A stretch of 13,501 nt of DNA from an uncultured Phenylobacterium sp. (GTDB lineage Bacteria > Pseudomonadota > Alphaproteobacteria > Caulobacterales > Caulobacteraceae): the NCBI GenBank assembly GCA_945952355.1, contig CAMFIW010000025.1, positions 1-13,501 on the forward strand. The letters run 5' to 3'. Positions within the stretch are counted from its first letter, which is position 1. Each line of letters starts with the position of its first letter. The notes below the pieces were generated by a model. It was not told where the DNA came from. It was given only the letters and a program-made list of their open reading frames with translations, and searched no databases. The position numbers and the translations under genes were made by a program. Positions 1-6,450 of the stretch are shown piece by piece.

Positions 1-184
1 GGCGCACCTCGCCCTGGTCGGGCCGACGCAGGGCGGCGAGGCAGGCCAGCAGGGTCGACTTGCCGGCCCCGTTCGGGCCGACGATGGCGGTGACCTGGCC
101 CGCTGCGAAGGCGGCGTCGATCCCGGCGAGAACCTGCTTGCCGCCGAGGCGAACCTGGAGGCCGGCGGCGGTGAGCGCGGTCAT
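1..184 (-). CDS. btuD: Cobalamin-type ABC transporter ATP-binding protein (BtuD-like), C-terminal part missing
   Basis: Only the first 61 codons lie in the window; the gene continues past position 1. The visible N-terminus reads MTALTAAGLQVRLGGKQVLAG and then carries a Walker A P-loop, GPNGAGKST, at about residues 36-44, typical of an ABC transporter ATPase. In the family this subunit hydrolyses ATP on the cytoplasmic face to drive import through the permease encoded just upstream. The ATG (184-182) overlaps the permease stop as ATGA, and a GGAGG lies five bases before it, so the two genes are translationally coupled. Cobalamin specificity is inferred from the operon (btuB, cobO, cobD and the riboswitch). 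The sequence alone fits any FecCD-class importer, for example for heme or siderophores. The signature motif and Walker B lie outside the window. Confidence 0.9.
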   Translation of the reverse strand, partial: MTALTAAGLQVRLGGKQVLAGIDAAFAAGQVTAIVGPNGAGKSTLLACLAALRRPDQGEVR

Positions 185-1164
185 GCGATCCTCCGGCGCA
201 TGGACATCAGCAGGCCGAAGAAGAACGGCCCGCCGAGGGCGGCCATGGCGACGCCCAGCTTCACCTCGCCGGCGGCGGGGGTAAGGCGCACGGCGATGTC
301 GGCGGCGAGGACCAGGACCGCGCCGCCGAGCGCGCTGGGGATCAGCAGCGCGCCGGGCCGGGCGCCGACGATCGGTCGAAGCAGATGGGGCACGATCAGG
401 CCGACGAAGCCGATGACGCCGGTGACCGCGACACTGGCGCCGGCAGCGAGCGCCACGCCGAGCGCCAGGAACCAGCGGGTGCGGGTCATGTCGACGCCGA
501 GCGAACGGGCGCCGGCCTCGCCGAGGGTGAGCGCGTCGAGGGCGCGGCCGGTGAGCAGCATCAGCGCGCAGCCGCCGATCACCAGGGGCGCGGCGAGCTT
601 GACCTCATCGACGCTGCGGTCGGCCAGCGAGCCCATCAGCCAGTTGACGATCTCGTTCACCGCCCACGGGTTGGGGGCGAGGCTGAGGGCCAGGGCGACG
701 CCGGCGCCGGCCATGGTCTGGAGCACGACGCCGGCCAGCAGGAAGGTGACGATGCTCGATGCATTGCCGGCCAGGGCCATCAGCAGCAGGACGGCGGCCA
801 GGGCGCCCGCCATGGCGGCGGCGGCGATGACCCAGGGCGCCTGCGCGCCGGCCCCGAGATAGAGGGTCAGCACGGCGCCGAGGGCGGCCAGCGAAGAGAC
901 GCCAAGCGCGCCGGGATCGGCCAGGGGGTTGCGGGTGTAGCCCTGCATGGCCGCGCCGGAGAGACCGAGCGCGGCGCCGACCAGGACGCCCAGCACCGTG
1001 CGCGGCAGGCGCAGGTCGAAGATGATCGGCCAGCGCGGGTCGGCGTGGTCGGTCCAGGCGGAGAACGGCACCCAGACCTTGCCGGCGGCCAGGCTGACGA
1101 GGGCCAGGGCGGCGATGAGGGCGAGAAGGATGGCGATGGCGGCGAGAGGGCGGAGGCGGGTCAT
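181..1164 (-). CDS. btuC: FecCD-family ABC transporter permease (BtuC-like)
   Basis: A 327-aa integral inner-membrane protein, close to the usual length of BtuC/FecCD permeases, with many hydrophobic segments starting at residues 8-27. Family hallmarks are LRLPRTVLGVLVGAALGLSG (51-70), followed by AAMQGYTRNPLADPGALGVS, and GFVGLIVPHLLR near residue 260, the cytoplasmic loop that contacts the ATPase. It should form the channel passing corrinoid from the periplasmic binding protein into the cytoplasm. The ATG at 1164 was chosen because AAAGG lies nine bases upstream and the protein then starts with a normal MTRLRPLAAI membrane anchor. A longer frame from 1212 adds 16 residues (MFFVFFVVPNLQRRGV) encoded mostly by the upstream repeat and is probably artefactual. 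The stop overlaps the ATPase start (ATGA). Substrate is assigned by context. Confidence 0.9.
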   Translation of the reverse strand: MTRLRPLAAIAILLALIAALALVSLAAGKVWVPFSAWTDHADPRWPIIFDLRLPRTVLGVLVGAALGLSGAAMQGYTRNPLADPGALGVSSLAALGAVLTLYLGAGAQAPWVIAAAAMAGALAAVLLLMALAGNASSIVTFLLAGVVLQTMAGAGVALALSLAPNPWAVNEIVNWLMGSLADRSVDEVKLAAPLVIGGCALMLLTGRALDALTLGEAGARSLGVDMTRTRWFLALGVALAAGASVAVTGVIGFVGLIVPHLLRPIVGARPGALLIPSALGGAVLVLAADIAVRLTPAAGEVKLGVAMAALGGPFFFGLLMSMRRRIA

Positions 1165-1179
1165 GACACCGCGCCTTTG

Positions 1180-1484
1180 AAGATTTGGAACCACGAAAAA
1201 CACGAAAAACACGAACGTTCGGCGGCGCGGCCGAGCCTCGCTGACCGCGCGCGGAGCGCGCCCTTAAGCGACCTGCCGAGCCTCAGGCAAACTGTTCGTG
1301 TGGTTCGTGTGGTTCGTGGACCTTTGCTTTCAGCCTCGAAGGCTCCGAAGCGCTCGAAGGATTGTCTACGAGCCATGCGAACGGGAGCCAGGCTCGGCGA
1401 CATCGGCTGTCGGACGGGTCGCGCTTCGCGCGGAGCGCTGCTGAGCCGTTCGTGCTTTTCGTGTTTTTCGTGGTTCCAGATCTT
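1180..1484. repeat. 305-bp MITE-like repeat element with 38-bp imperfect inverted ends
   Basis: This fills nearly all of the 325-base gap between btuF and btuC (1165-1489). The left end (1180-1217) and right end (1447-1484) are inverted copies agreeing at about 36 of 38 positions. Both are built from iterated CACGAAAAA/CACGAAAAG units next to TGGAACCACG. A third, inward-facing array of TTCGTGTGG units at about 1295-1319 suggests a nested or composite structure. The interior contains GC-rich palindromes such as GCGCGCGGAGCGCGC. It encodes no transposase. Six-frame translation of the arrays gives NHEKHEKHE-like peptides with no protein character. It lies 5 bases from the btuF stop and about 15 from the btuC start. 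A diverged relative lies at 8681-8786. Confidence 0.8.
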
Positions 1485-1489
1485 TTGAG

Positions 1490-2329
1490 TCATCGGCGGG
1501 ACTCCAGGGCGTCTCGGCGGGCCTGGGCGAGCATCCGGGCGGCTTCGATGAGGACGGGGCCGCCGCAGAAGGTGAGGTTCTGGGGGAAGCTCGCGCGGTG
1601 CATGCGGGGGCCGACGGCGGCGAGGGCGGGGTGGCGCAGGACGCGATCGGCCCAGGTGGGGGCGCCGGGGTGGCCCTGGCCGGCGAGGAGGACGTCGGGC
1701 GGGTCGGCGATCAGGCGCTCCAGCGGAATGTCGCCGGTGCGCTTGAGGCCATAGCGGCCGGCGGCGTTCACGAAGCCGGTGCGGCGCATCATCTCGTCCA
1801 TCATGGTGCCCGGCGCGGTGGCGAAGCCACCCGACTGGTAGGTGACGGCGGTGAGCGGCCGCGCGCCCGGCGGCGGGGCGGCGGCGGCGAGCGCCTGGCG
1901 GATGCGCGCGACCAGCACCTCGCCGCGTTCCGGATGGCCGACGGCCTGGGCCACTTGCCGGACCTGGGCCAGGCTCTCCTCGACGCTCATCGGCACGCCG
2001 AACAGCTCGGTGTGGACGCCCAGGCGCTTCAGCGCCGCGCGGGTGGCGGGCGAGGAGTGGCGGGCGGTGAGCACGAGGTCGGGGCGCAGGGCCACGATCT
2101 CCTCGGCGGTCTCGTAGGTGTAGGGGAACGTCAGGCCATAGGCGCCGCTGCTCGTGCTCGTCGGCTCGTGGCTGTAGTGGCTGATGGCGGCGATCTGGCC
2201 GCGATCGGCGACCTGCAGGACGATCGCGTCCAGGCAGGGGTTCAGCGAGACGATCCGCTGCGGGCGCGCGGACGCGCTCCCTGCCGCCAGCAGGGCCAGA
2301 GCCGCTGCAAGGGCGGCGGCCGGCCTCAA
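1490..2329 (-). CDS. btuF: Periplasmic cobalamin-binding protein (BtuF-like)
   Basis: A 279-aa exported solute-binding protein. The N-terminus MRPAAALAAALALLAAGSASA is a Sec signal peptide with likely cleavage after residue 21. It is followed by RIVSLNPCLDAIVLQVADRGQIAAIS, the usual opening of BtuF/FhuD-type (class III) binding proteins, and VALRPDLVLT (about 80-90), the conserved end of the first lobe. The family captures vitamin B12 or other metal chelates in the periplasm and delivers them to the FecCD permease. The start is TTG at 2329, overlapping the cobO stop (TTGA). No ATG or GTG would preserve the signal peptide, and no convincing Shine-Dalgarno is visible, so translation probably depends on coupling to cobO. 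Cobalamin rather than siderophore is assigned from the operon. The 305-bp repeat separates it from btuC. Confidence 0.87.
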   Translation of the reverse strand: MRPAAALAAALALLAAGSASARPQRIVSLNPCLDAIVLQVADRGQIAAISHYSHEPTSTSSGAYGLTFPYTYETAEEIVALRPDLVLTARHSSPATRAALKRLGVHTELFGVPMSVEESLAQVRQVAQAVGHPERGEVLVARIRQALAAAAPPPGARPLTAVTYQSGGFATAPGTMMDEMMRRTGFVNAAGRYGLKRTGDIPLERLIADPPDVLLAGQGHPGAPTWADRVLRHPALAAVGPRMHRASFPQNLTFCGGPVLIEAARMLAQARRDALESRR

Positions 2330-2937
2330 AAGTCGATCCCGCGCTGGGCCTTGATGCCGGCCTCGAACGGATGCTTGACCAGGGTCATCTCGGTGACGAG
2401 GTCGGCGATGGCCAGGAGCTCGGGCTTGGCGTTGCGGCCGGTGACGACGACGTGCTTGTCGCGCGGGCGAGCCTCCAGGTCGGCGACCACCTTGGCGATG
2501 TCGAGATAGTCGTAGCGCAGGGCGATGTTGAGCTCGTCGAGCAGGACGAGGTCGAGGCCGGGATCGTGCAGCATCTCGACCGAGATCTTCCAGGCGGCCT
2601 CGGCGGCCTCGATGTCGCGGGCGCGGTCCTGGGTGTCCCAGGTGAAGCCCTGGCCCATGATCTCGTAGCGGACGTCATCGGGGAAACGCATGAAGAACTG
2701 GCGCTCGCCGGTGATCCACTTGCCCTTGATGTACTGGACGATGCCGACCTTCTGCTTCCAGCCGAGCGCACGGGCGACCATGCCGAAGGCGGCGGTGGAC
2801 TTGCCCTTGCCGTCGCCGGTGTGGACCAGGAGCAGGCCGGGCGCGTCGGTCTTCTCGGCCATCAGGGCGTCGCGCTCGGCCTTCAGCACCTTCATCGCGG
2901 CGTTGTGGGCGGCGTTCTTCTCGTCCTCGGTGGTCAT
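2326..2937 (-). CDS. cobO: Cob(I)yrinic acid a,c-diamide adenosyltransferase (CobO/BtuR/CobA type)
   Basis: A 203-aa cytoplasmic enzyme that in this family transfers the 5'-deoxyadenosyl group of ATP to cob(I)alamin or its precursors, making the coenzyme form. Visible hallmarks are the P-loop LLLVHTGDGKGKSTAAFGM (P-loop GDGKGKST at 41-48), the central DELNIALRYDYLDIAKVV segment, VVVTGRNAKPELLAIADLVTEM, and the C-terminus KAQRGIDF. These are characteristic of CobO/BtuR and differ from PduO- and EutT-type transferases. The length is normal. The ATG overlaps the upstream cobD stop (ATGA), and its own stop overlaps the btuF TTG start, so it sits in a tightly coupled cobD-cobO-btuF run. Adenosylation of imported corrinoid fits its place between uptake genes. 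Confidence 0.96.
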   Translation of the reverse strand: MTTEDEKNAAHNAAMKVLKAERDALMAEKTDAPGLLLVHTGDGKGKSTAAFGMVARALGWKQKVGIVQYIKGKWITGERQFFMRFPDDVRYEIMGQGFTWDTQDRARDIEAAEAAWKISVEMLHDPGLDLVLLDELNIALRYDYLDIAKVVADLEARPRDKHVVVTGRNAKPELLAIADLVTEMTLVKHPFEAGIKAQRGIDF

Positions 2938-3929
2938 GGCAGGGTCTCCAGGGCCGATTGCAGGCGAGGCCAGGCGTCATGCGGCGGCAGGCCGAACCTG
3001 AGCCAGGTCGGGTCGTGGGAAAAGGGGCGGACGAGCACGCCTTGCCGGCAGAGCGCCTCGAAGCGGGCGGCGGCATCGGGGTGGCGAACCAGGTGGAAGA
3101 GGGCCGTGGCGCCGACCGGTTCGAACCCGGCGGCGGCGAGAAGGCCCGCGAGGCGCTCGCCGTCCTCGGCGAGGCGGGCGCGGGTGGCCGCGGCCCAGTC
3201 GGGATCGGAATAGGCTCCACGGCCGGCGGCCAGGGCCTCGGCGGAGATCGGCCAGTCGCCGAGCCGGGCGCGCAGGCGCTCGATGAGGCTCGGCTCGGCG
3301 AGGACGAAGCCGAGGCGGACACCGGCCAGGCCGTAGAACTTGCCGAACGAGCGCAGCACCACCAGGCGCGGGATCGCGGCGGCGGCGAGGCTGAGCCGGG
3401 GCGTGGCGTCGACGAAGGACTCGTCGAGGAGGGTCCATCGTCCGCGTTCGGAGCGATGGCGGGCCAGGGCCTCCAGCCCGGCGGGATCGAGGCGGGCGCC
3501 GTCGGGATTGTTGGGGTGGACCAGGATCAAGGCCTGGGCGGTGGCGGCCTCCAGCCCGGAGAGGGCGATCGGCTTGGACGACAGGCCGGCGGCGGCCCAG
3601 GCCTGGGCGTGGCCGTCATAGGTGGGCTGGACGATGGCGACGTTCTGGGCGCCGGTCAGCGTCGGCAGGGCGCGCAGGCCGGCCTCCGCGCCGGGGACCG
3701 CGCAGATGCGCGCCGGATCGGCGCCGAAGGCCGCGGCGGCGAGGTGTTCGAGCTCGGCCAGGGCCTGCGGGTCGGGCAGGCGCGCGAGGTCGTCGGCGCT
3801 GGCCCGGGGGCCGGGCCAGGGTTGCGGGTTGACGCCCGTCGACAGGTCGAGCCACGGCTGGGGCGCGTCCGGAAACGCCCCCCGCGCCGCCGAGAGGCGA
3901 CCGCCGTGGTGGTGGAAAGCGCTCACCAT
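2934..3929 (-). CDS. cobD: L-threonine-O-3-phosphate decarboxylase, PLP enzyme (CobD/CobC)
   Basis: A 331-aa fold-type-I PLP aminotransferase-like protein. In this family the enzyme decarboxylates L-threonine phosphate to (R)-1-amino-2-propanol phosphate, the linker attached to the corrin ring during cobinamide formation. Supporting motifs are HHHGGRLSAARGAFP near the N-terminus, DLSTGVNPQPWP (28-39), the substrate/PLP loop HPNNPDG (138-144), DESFVD (169-174) and the Schiff-base lysine K197 in RSFGKFYGLAGVRLG. The DLSTGVNP opening favours CobD/CobC over histidinol-phosphate aminotransferase, the main alternative. The start at 3929 has GGGGAG about five bases upstream, and this ribosome site is supplied by the end of the adjacent palindromic repeat. 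The gene overlaps cobO by ATGA. The Paracoccus/Pseudomonas naming would be cobC. Confidence 0.93.
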   Translation of the reverse strand: MVSAFHHHGGRLSAARGAFPDAPQPWLDLSTGVNPQPWPGPRASADDLARLPDPQALAELEHLAAAAFGADPARICAVPGAEAGLRALPTLTGAQNVAIVQPTYDGHAQAWAAAGLSSKPIALSGLEAATAQALILVHPNNPDGARLDPAGLEALARHRSERGRWTLLDESFVDATPRLSLAAAAIPRLVVLRSFGKFYGLAGVRLGFVLAEPSLIERLRARLGDWPISAEALAAGRGAYSDPDWAAATRARLAEDGERLAGLLAAAGFEPVGATALFHLVRHPDAAARFEALCRQGVLVRPFSHDPTWLRFGLPPHDAWPRLQSALETLP

Positions 3930-3930
3930 C

Positions 3931-4098
3931 CCTTCTCCCCTTGCGGGAGAAGGTAGCCTGCGAAGGCAGGCCGGATGAGGGGTCGCGCAGCTTGGCCGGA
4001 CCTGGCCCCTTCGGGCCGCGGAGACGGAATGAGAGGCCCGAGAGACCCCTCATCCGACCCCGCTCCGCGGGGCCACCTTCTCCCGCAAGGGGAGAAGG
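3931..4098. repeat. 168-bp double-hairpin palindromic intergenic repeat
   Basis: The left arm (3931-3984) and right arm (4044-4098) are inverted copies, with near-perfect outer stretches (CTTCTCCCCTTGCGGGAGAAG) and matching inner GGATGAGGGGTC/GACCCCTCATCC stretches. Each arm also folds on itself, for example CCTTCTCCC with GGGAGAAGG around TTGC. The right arm adds the hairpin CCCCGCTCCGCGGGG. It lies inside the B12 operon between the btuB stop (4125) and the cobD start (3929), and its left end supplies the cobD Shine-Dalgarno. The same architecture recurs at 10370-10510, with a single-hairpin version at 13318-13347. It encodes no protein. It could attenuate transcription or protect mRNA ends within the operon. 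Confidence 0.82.
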
Positions 4099-4124
4099 AG
4101 ACCTGCGCGATGGCCGTCATCCTC

Positions 4125-6053
4125 CTAGAACGAGGCCCGGAGGCCGAGATAGGCGGCGCGGCCGACGGAGCCGTAGTTCTTGGTGGTCTCGTAGGACGTG
4201 TCGGTGGCGTTCTCGATGCGGCCGTAGATCTCCAGGCCGTTGGCGAACGGATAGGAGGCCCGGGCGCCCAGCAGGGTGTAGCCGCGCAGCTTGGTGGTGT
4301 TGGCCGCATTGTCGAAGGCCGGGCCGACATAGCGCAGGTCGGCGGCGGTCACGAGGCCGATGGGCCAGGTATGGCTGGCCGAGACATAGGCCTGGTGCTC
4401 GGGCCGGCGGGTGAGCAGCTTGCCGAGATTGGCCGAGCCTGGGGCGTCGTTCTCCGCATGGCTCCAGGTGTAGTTGGCGTCGATGTCGACCTCGCCCACC
4501 GTGGCCGAGCCGGTGAGCTCGACGCCGTGAGCCTTGGTGCGGGCGATGTTGTCGTAATAGCCGAAGCGGCTGACGCCGCCGGGCCTGCAGAGCGGCGCGG
4601 TCGACGAGGCCGCGCAGGAGACGAAGTCGATCTGGTTGGTGGTGCGCCGCTCGAACCAGGTGGCGGAGACCACGGCCTTGGCGACCTCGAAATGGTGCTC
4701 GACGCCGGCGTCCCAGCTGTCGGCTTCCTCCGGGTTGAGCGCCGCGTTCCCGTACTGGCTGAAGAGTTGATAGAGGGTCGGCGCCTTGAAGCCCTGGCCG
4801 AAGCTGGCGCGGGCGATGGTGTGGCCGTCGTTGAGCCGCCAGGCCAGCGCGACCTGGGCGGTGTCGTGGTCGCCGAAGGTGTCGTGGCTGTCGTGGCGCA
4901 GGCCGGCGGTGAGCGTCAGGTCGGGGACGATCTCGCCGATCGCCTGGACGTAGAGGCTGTCGATCTTGGCGTGGCCGCGGATCGGGGTCGGATGCGGGTC
5001 GAAGGCCGAGGGCGAGGCCGAGCGCATGTCGGACCGCTCGCTCTCGGCGCCGAAGGTGGCGCGCCAGTCGGCTGGCAGGCTCAGCACGCCCTGATACTCG
5101 ATGCGGCGATTGTGGCCGGCGGCGTCGAAGGTCTTGGTGGTGACCGCCTGGGTCGGATCATAGTTGGCGCGATCGGTGTCGGTGTAGCCGTAGGCCAGCC
5201 GGCTCTTCAGCGGGCCGGTGACGAGGTTCAGGCCCGCATAGGCGACCAGGTCCTCCGTCGTGCCGTATTCGGCGTCGTCGGCGAAGACGTAGGCCGGGGG
5301 CGGGAAGCCGTCGAACTGGTTACGGCCGCGCGACCAGACGGCGCGCAGGTCGAGGTCGGCGGTCTCGGTGAGCTTGAGGTTCGCCCGGCCGCTGACGCCG
5401 GCGTTCTGGTAGCCGTCCTTCTCCGACCCGTAGCGATAGGCCGAGACGCCGTCGGTGGTGAGGTAGCCGCCGGCCAGGCGCCAGGCGACGCGGTCGGTCT
5501 TGCCGCCGAGACCGGCGCGGACATAGGCGCTGGCCATGGAGCCGATCTCGGCGCTGGCCGAGCCCTCGAGATCCTTGGTGGGTTCGGCGGTGACGATGTT
5601 GACCACGCCGCCGATCGCCTGGCCGCCCCAGAGGGTGGACTGGGCGCCGCGCAGGACCTCGATGCGGGCGACGTCGCCGGCCAGGAGGTTGGCGAAGTTG
5701 TAGCCGCCGCCGGTGGAGGACGGGTCGTTGAGCTTGACCCCGTCGATGACCACCACGGTCTGGTCGGTCTCGGCGCCACGGATGCGCAGCGAGGTGGTCT
5801 CGCCGGGGCCGCCGTTTCGGCTGAAGCTGACGCCGGGCGTGGTCGCCAGCAGGTCGGAGACGATCACCGCCTGGCGGGCCTTGAGCTCGGCGGCGCCGAC
5901 CACCGTGACCTGCTGGCCGATGTGGTCGAGGCGCTCGGGCGCTCGGTTGGCGACGACCACCAGCTCGCCGACATCGGCGGGGGCGTCGTCGGCCAGGGCG
6001 GGCGTTGCGAAAAGGACGGCCAGGGCGGCCGTGGCGAGCAGTCGGGTCTTCAT
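4125..6053 (-). CDS. btuB: TonB-dependent outer-membrane cobalamin receptor (BtuB-like)
   Basis: About 642 residues, similar to BtuB (roughly 600). The N-terminal signal peptide is MKTRLLATAALAVLFATPALA. A TonB-box-like VGELVVVA comes soon after cleavage, then the plug domain: DLLATTPGVSFSRNGG, SLRIRGAETDQTVVVIDGVKLND, ARIEVLRGAQSTLWGGQAIGGVVNIVT. A 22-strand-type barrel region follows, ending in the terminal aromatic of AYLGLRASF. It would move corrinoids across the outer membrane using TonB energy. The start at 6053 (MKTRLL) is preferred because the GAAGGGGG ribosome site at 6070-6063 is then well spaced; an in-frame ATG at 6062 directly abuts that site. A cobalamin riboswitch on the same strand upstream makes B12 the most likely ligand. 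It is the first gene of the operon, and the following gene cobD is separated from it by a palindromic repeat. Confidence 0.94.
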   Translation of the reverse strand: MKTRLLATAALAVLFATPALADDAPADVGELVVVANRAPERLDHIGQQVTVVGAAELKARQAVIVSDLLATTPGVSFSRNGGPGETTSLRIRGAETDQTVVVIDGVKLNDPSSTGGGYNFANLLAGDVARIEVLRGAQSTLWGGQAIGGVVNIVTAEPTKDLEGSASAEIGSMASAYVRAGLGGKTDRVAWRLAGGYLTTDGVSAYRYGSEKDGYQNAGVSGRANLKLTETADLDLRAVWSRGRNQFDGFPPPAYVFADDAEYGTTEDLVAYAGLNLVTGPLKSRLAYGYTDTDRANYDPTQAVTTKTFDAAGHNRRIEYQGVLSLPADWRATFGAESERSDMRSASPSAFDPHPTPIRGHAKIDSLYVQAIGEIVPDLTLTAGLRHDSHDTFGDHDTAQVALAWRLNDGHTIARASFGQGFKAPTLYQLFSQYGNAALNPEEADSWDAGVEHHFEVAKAVVSATWFERRTTNQIDFVSCAASSTAPLCRPGGVSRFGYYDNIARTKAHGVELTGSATVGEVDIDANYTWSHAENDAPGSANLGKLLTRRPEHQAYVSASHTWPIGLVTAADLRYVGPAFDNAANTTKLRGYTLLGARASYPFANGLEIYGRIENATDTSYETTKNYGSVGRAAYLGLRASF

Positions 6054-6062
6054 TCGGGTCAT

Positions 6063-6130
6063 CCCCCTTCACGTGGCGACGGACCGGAACGGGTGCGGGG
6101 AAAGGGTGCGGACGCGCCCCGTCGCCCACG
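6063..6130 (-). promoter_or_regulatory. Candidate riboswitch expression platform: hairpin abutting the btuB ribosome site
   Basis: On the minus strand, GGCGACGG (6126-6119) is a perfect complement of CCGTCGCC (6082-6075). The stem can be extended by three pairs across a bulged G, ending next to the Shine-Dalgarno GAAGGGGG (6070-6063). The same upstream segment, as GCGACGGG (6125-6118), is also perfectly complementary to CCCGTCGC (6219-6212) in the 3' strand of the riboswitch P1 stem. The two pairings exclude each other, giving a plausible translational ON/OFF switch. No U-tract follows the hairpin, so a rho-independent terminator is unlikely. This is inferred from complementarity alone. Confidence 0.5.
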
Positions 6131-6211
6131 CTCGCGCGCGGTCCAAACGGACGTCGCCTCTCGGGAACACTCCCCGTTCGCTTGGCCCCACCGCCCGCAC
6201 GAAGGACGACC

Positions 6212-6397
6212 GCGACGGGCAGGTCTCCTGGCTCACGGGTCAATGCCGGTGCGCGTCGCCTTCCCAGACCCCGGCCTTTGCAGGCCGCCATCCAGTGGCT
6301 AATGACGCGCGGGCTCGCCGCTTACAGTTGCGGGGGCAGCCCAGGTTTCGCACCTGAGTTCCCTTTTCATCCCCGTCGCCGGGGAACCTGTCGCAGC
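6212..6397 (-). promoter_or_regulatory. Cobalamin (AdoCbl-type) riboswitch aptamer upstream of btuB
   Basis: The minus strand carries the conserved cobalamin riboswitch blocks in order. They are the P1 5' strand GCGACAGGT (6394-6386); GATGAAAAGGGAA; the P3 hairpin around CAGGTGCGAAACCTG; the invariant GCTGCCCCCGCAACTGTAAG; the B12 box AGCCACTGG (complement of 6292-6300); GGGAAGGCGACGCGC; and GAGCCAGGAGACCTGCC, whose end closes P1 with GTCGC across the usual four-base bulge. In this class, binding of adenosylcobalamin or a related corrinoid represses the downstream gene. The aptamer lies about 160 bases before btuB on the same strand, so it should control the btuB-cobD-cobO-btuF-btuC-btuD operon. 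The opposite strand is the upstream region of cobU. Confidence 0.97.
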
Positions 6398-6401
6398 GCC
6401 G

Positions 6402-6430
6402 CCATTAGGCCGGAGCGGGCGCGGCGTCAA
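6402..6430 (-). promoter_or_regulatory. Candidate promoter of the btuB operon
   Basis: On the minus strand TTGACG (6430-6425) is followed after 17 bases by TAATGG (6407-6402). The -35 box is strong and the -10 box weak. The region can also be read as TTGACGC-N14-CCTAATGG, near the Caulobacter housekeeping consensus. Initiation six to seven bases downstream would fall at about 6395, one base from the first nucleotide of the riboswitch P1 stem. That positional agreement is the best support. It overlaps the region just upstream of the cobU ribosome site on the other strand. Confidence 0.6.
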
Positions 6431-6450
6431 TTTGCCGGAGGGTGAGCTAG

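Noticed and set aside
1165..1212. Upstream ATG at 1212 for the BtuC-like permease
   Set aside because: The extra residues (MFFVFFVVPNLQRRGV) derive mainly from the repeat, while the ATG at 1164 has a suitable ribosome site and gives the family's usual N-terminus.
1190..1217. Short tandem CACGAAAAA units that could suggest a CRISPR-like array
   Set aside because: The units are about 9 bases with no spacers and no cas genes; they are the inverted ends of an intergenic repeat.
1161..1493. A minus-strand frame of 110 codons giving MTQKIWNHEKHEKHER and ending FSCFSWFQIF
   Set aside because: It is a translation of the repeat element and its inverted ends. The KHEKH-like peptide comes from CACGAAAAA units, not from a gene.
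6063..6211. Rho-independent terminator in the riboswitch leader
   Set aside because: Hairpins are present but no T-run follows on the minus strand, so a translational mechanism is the better reading.
3975..6302. A 775-codon plus-strand open frame opposite btuB, and similar frames at 11057-13348 (minus) and 9175-10401 (plus)
   Set aside because: They are antisense to well-supported genes, rich in Gly/Ala/Arg/Val/Asp with no recognisable domain, and are expected from strong GC bias at third codon positions. The first also runs through the riboswitch complement.
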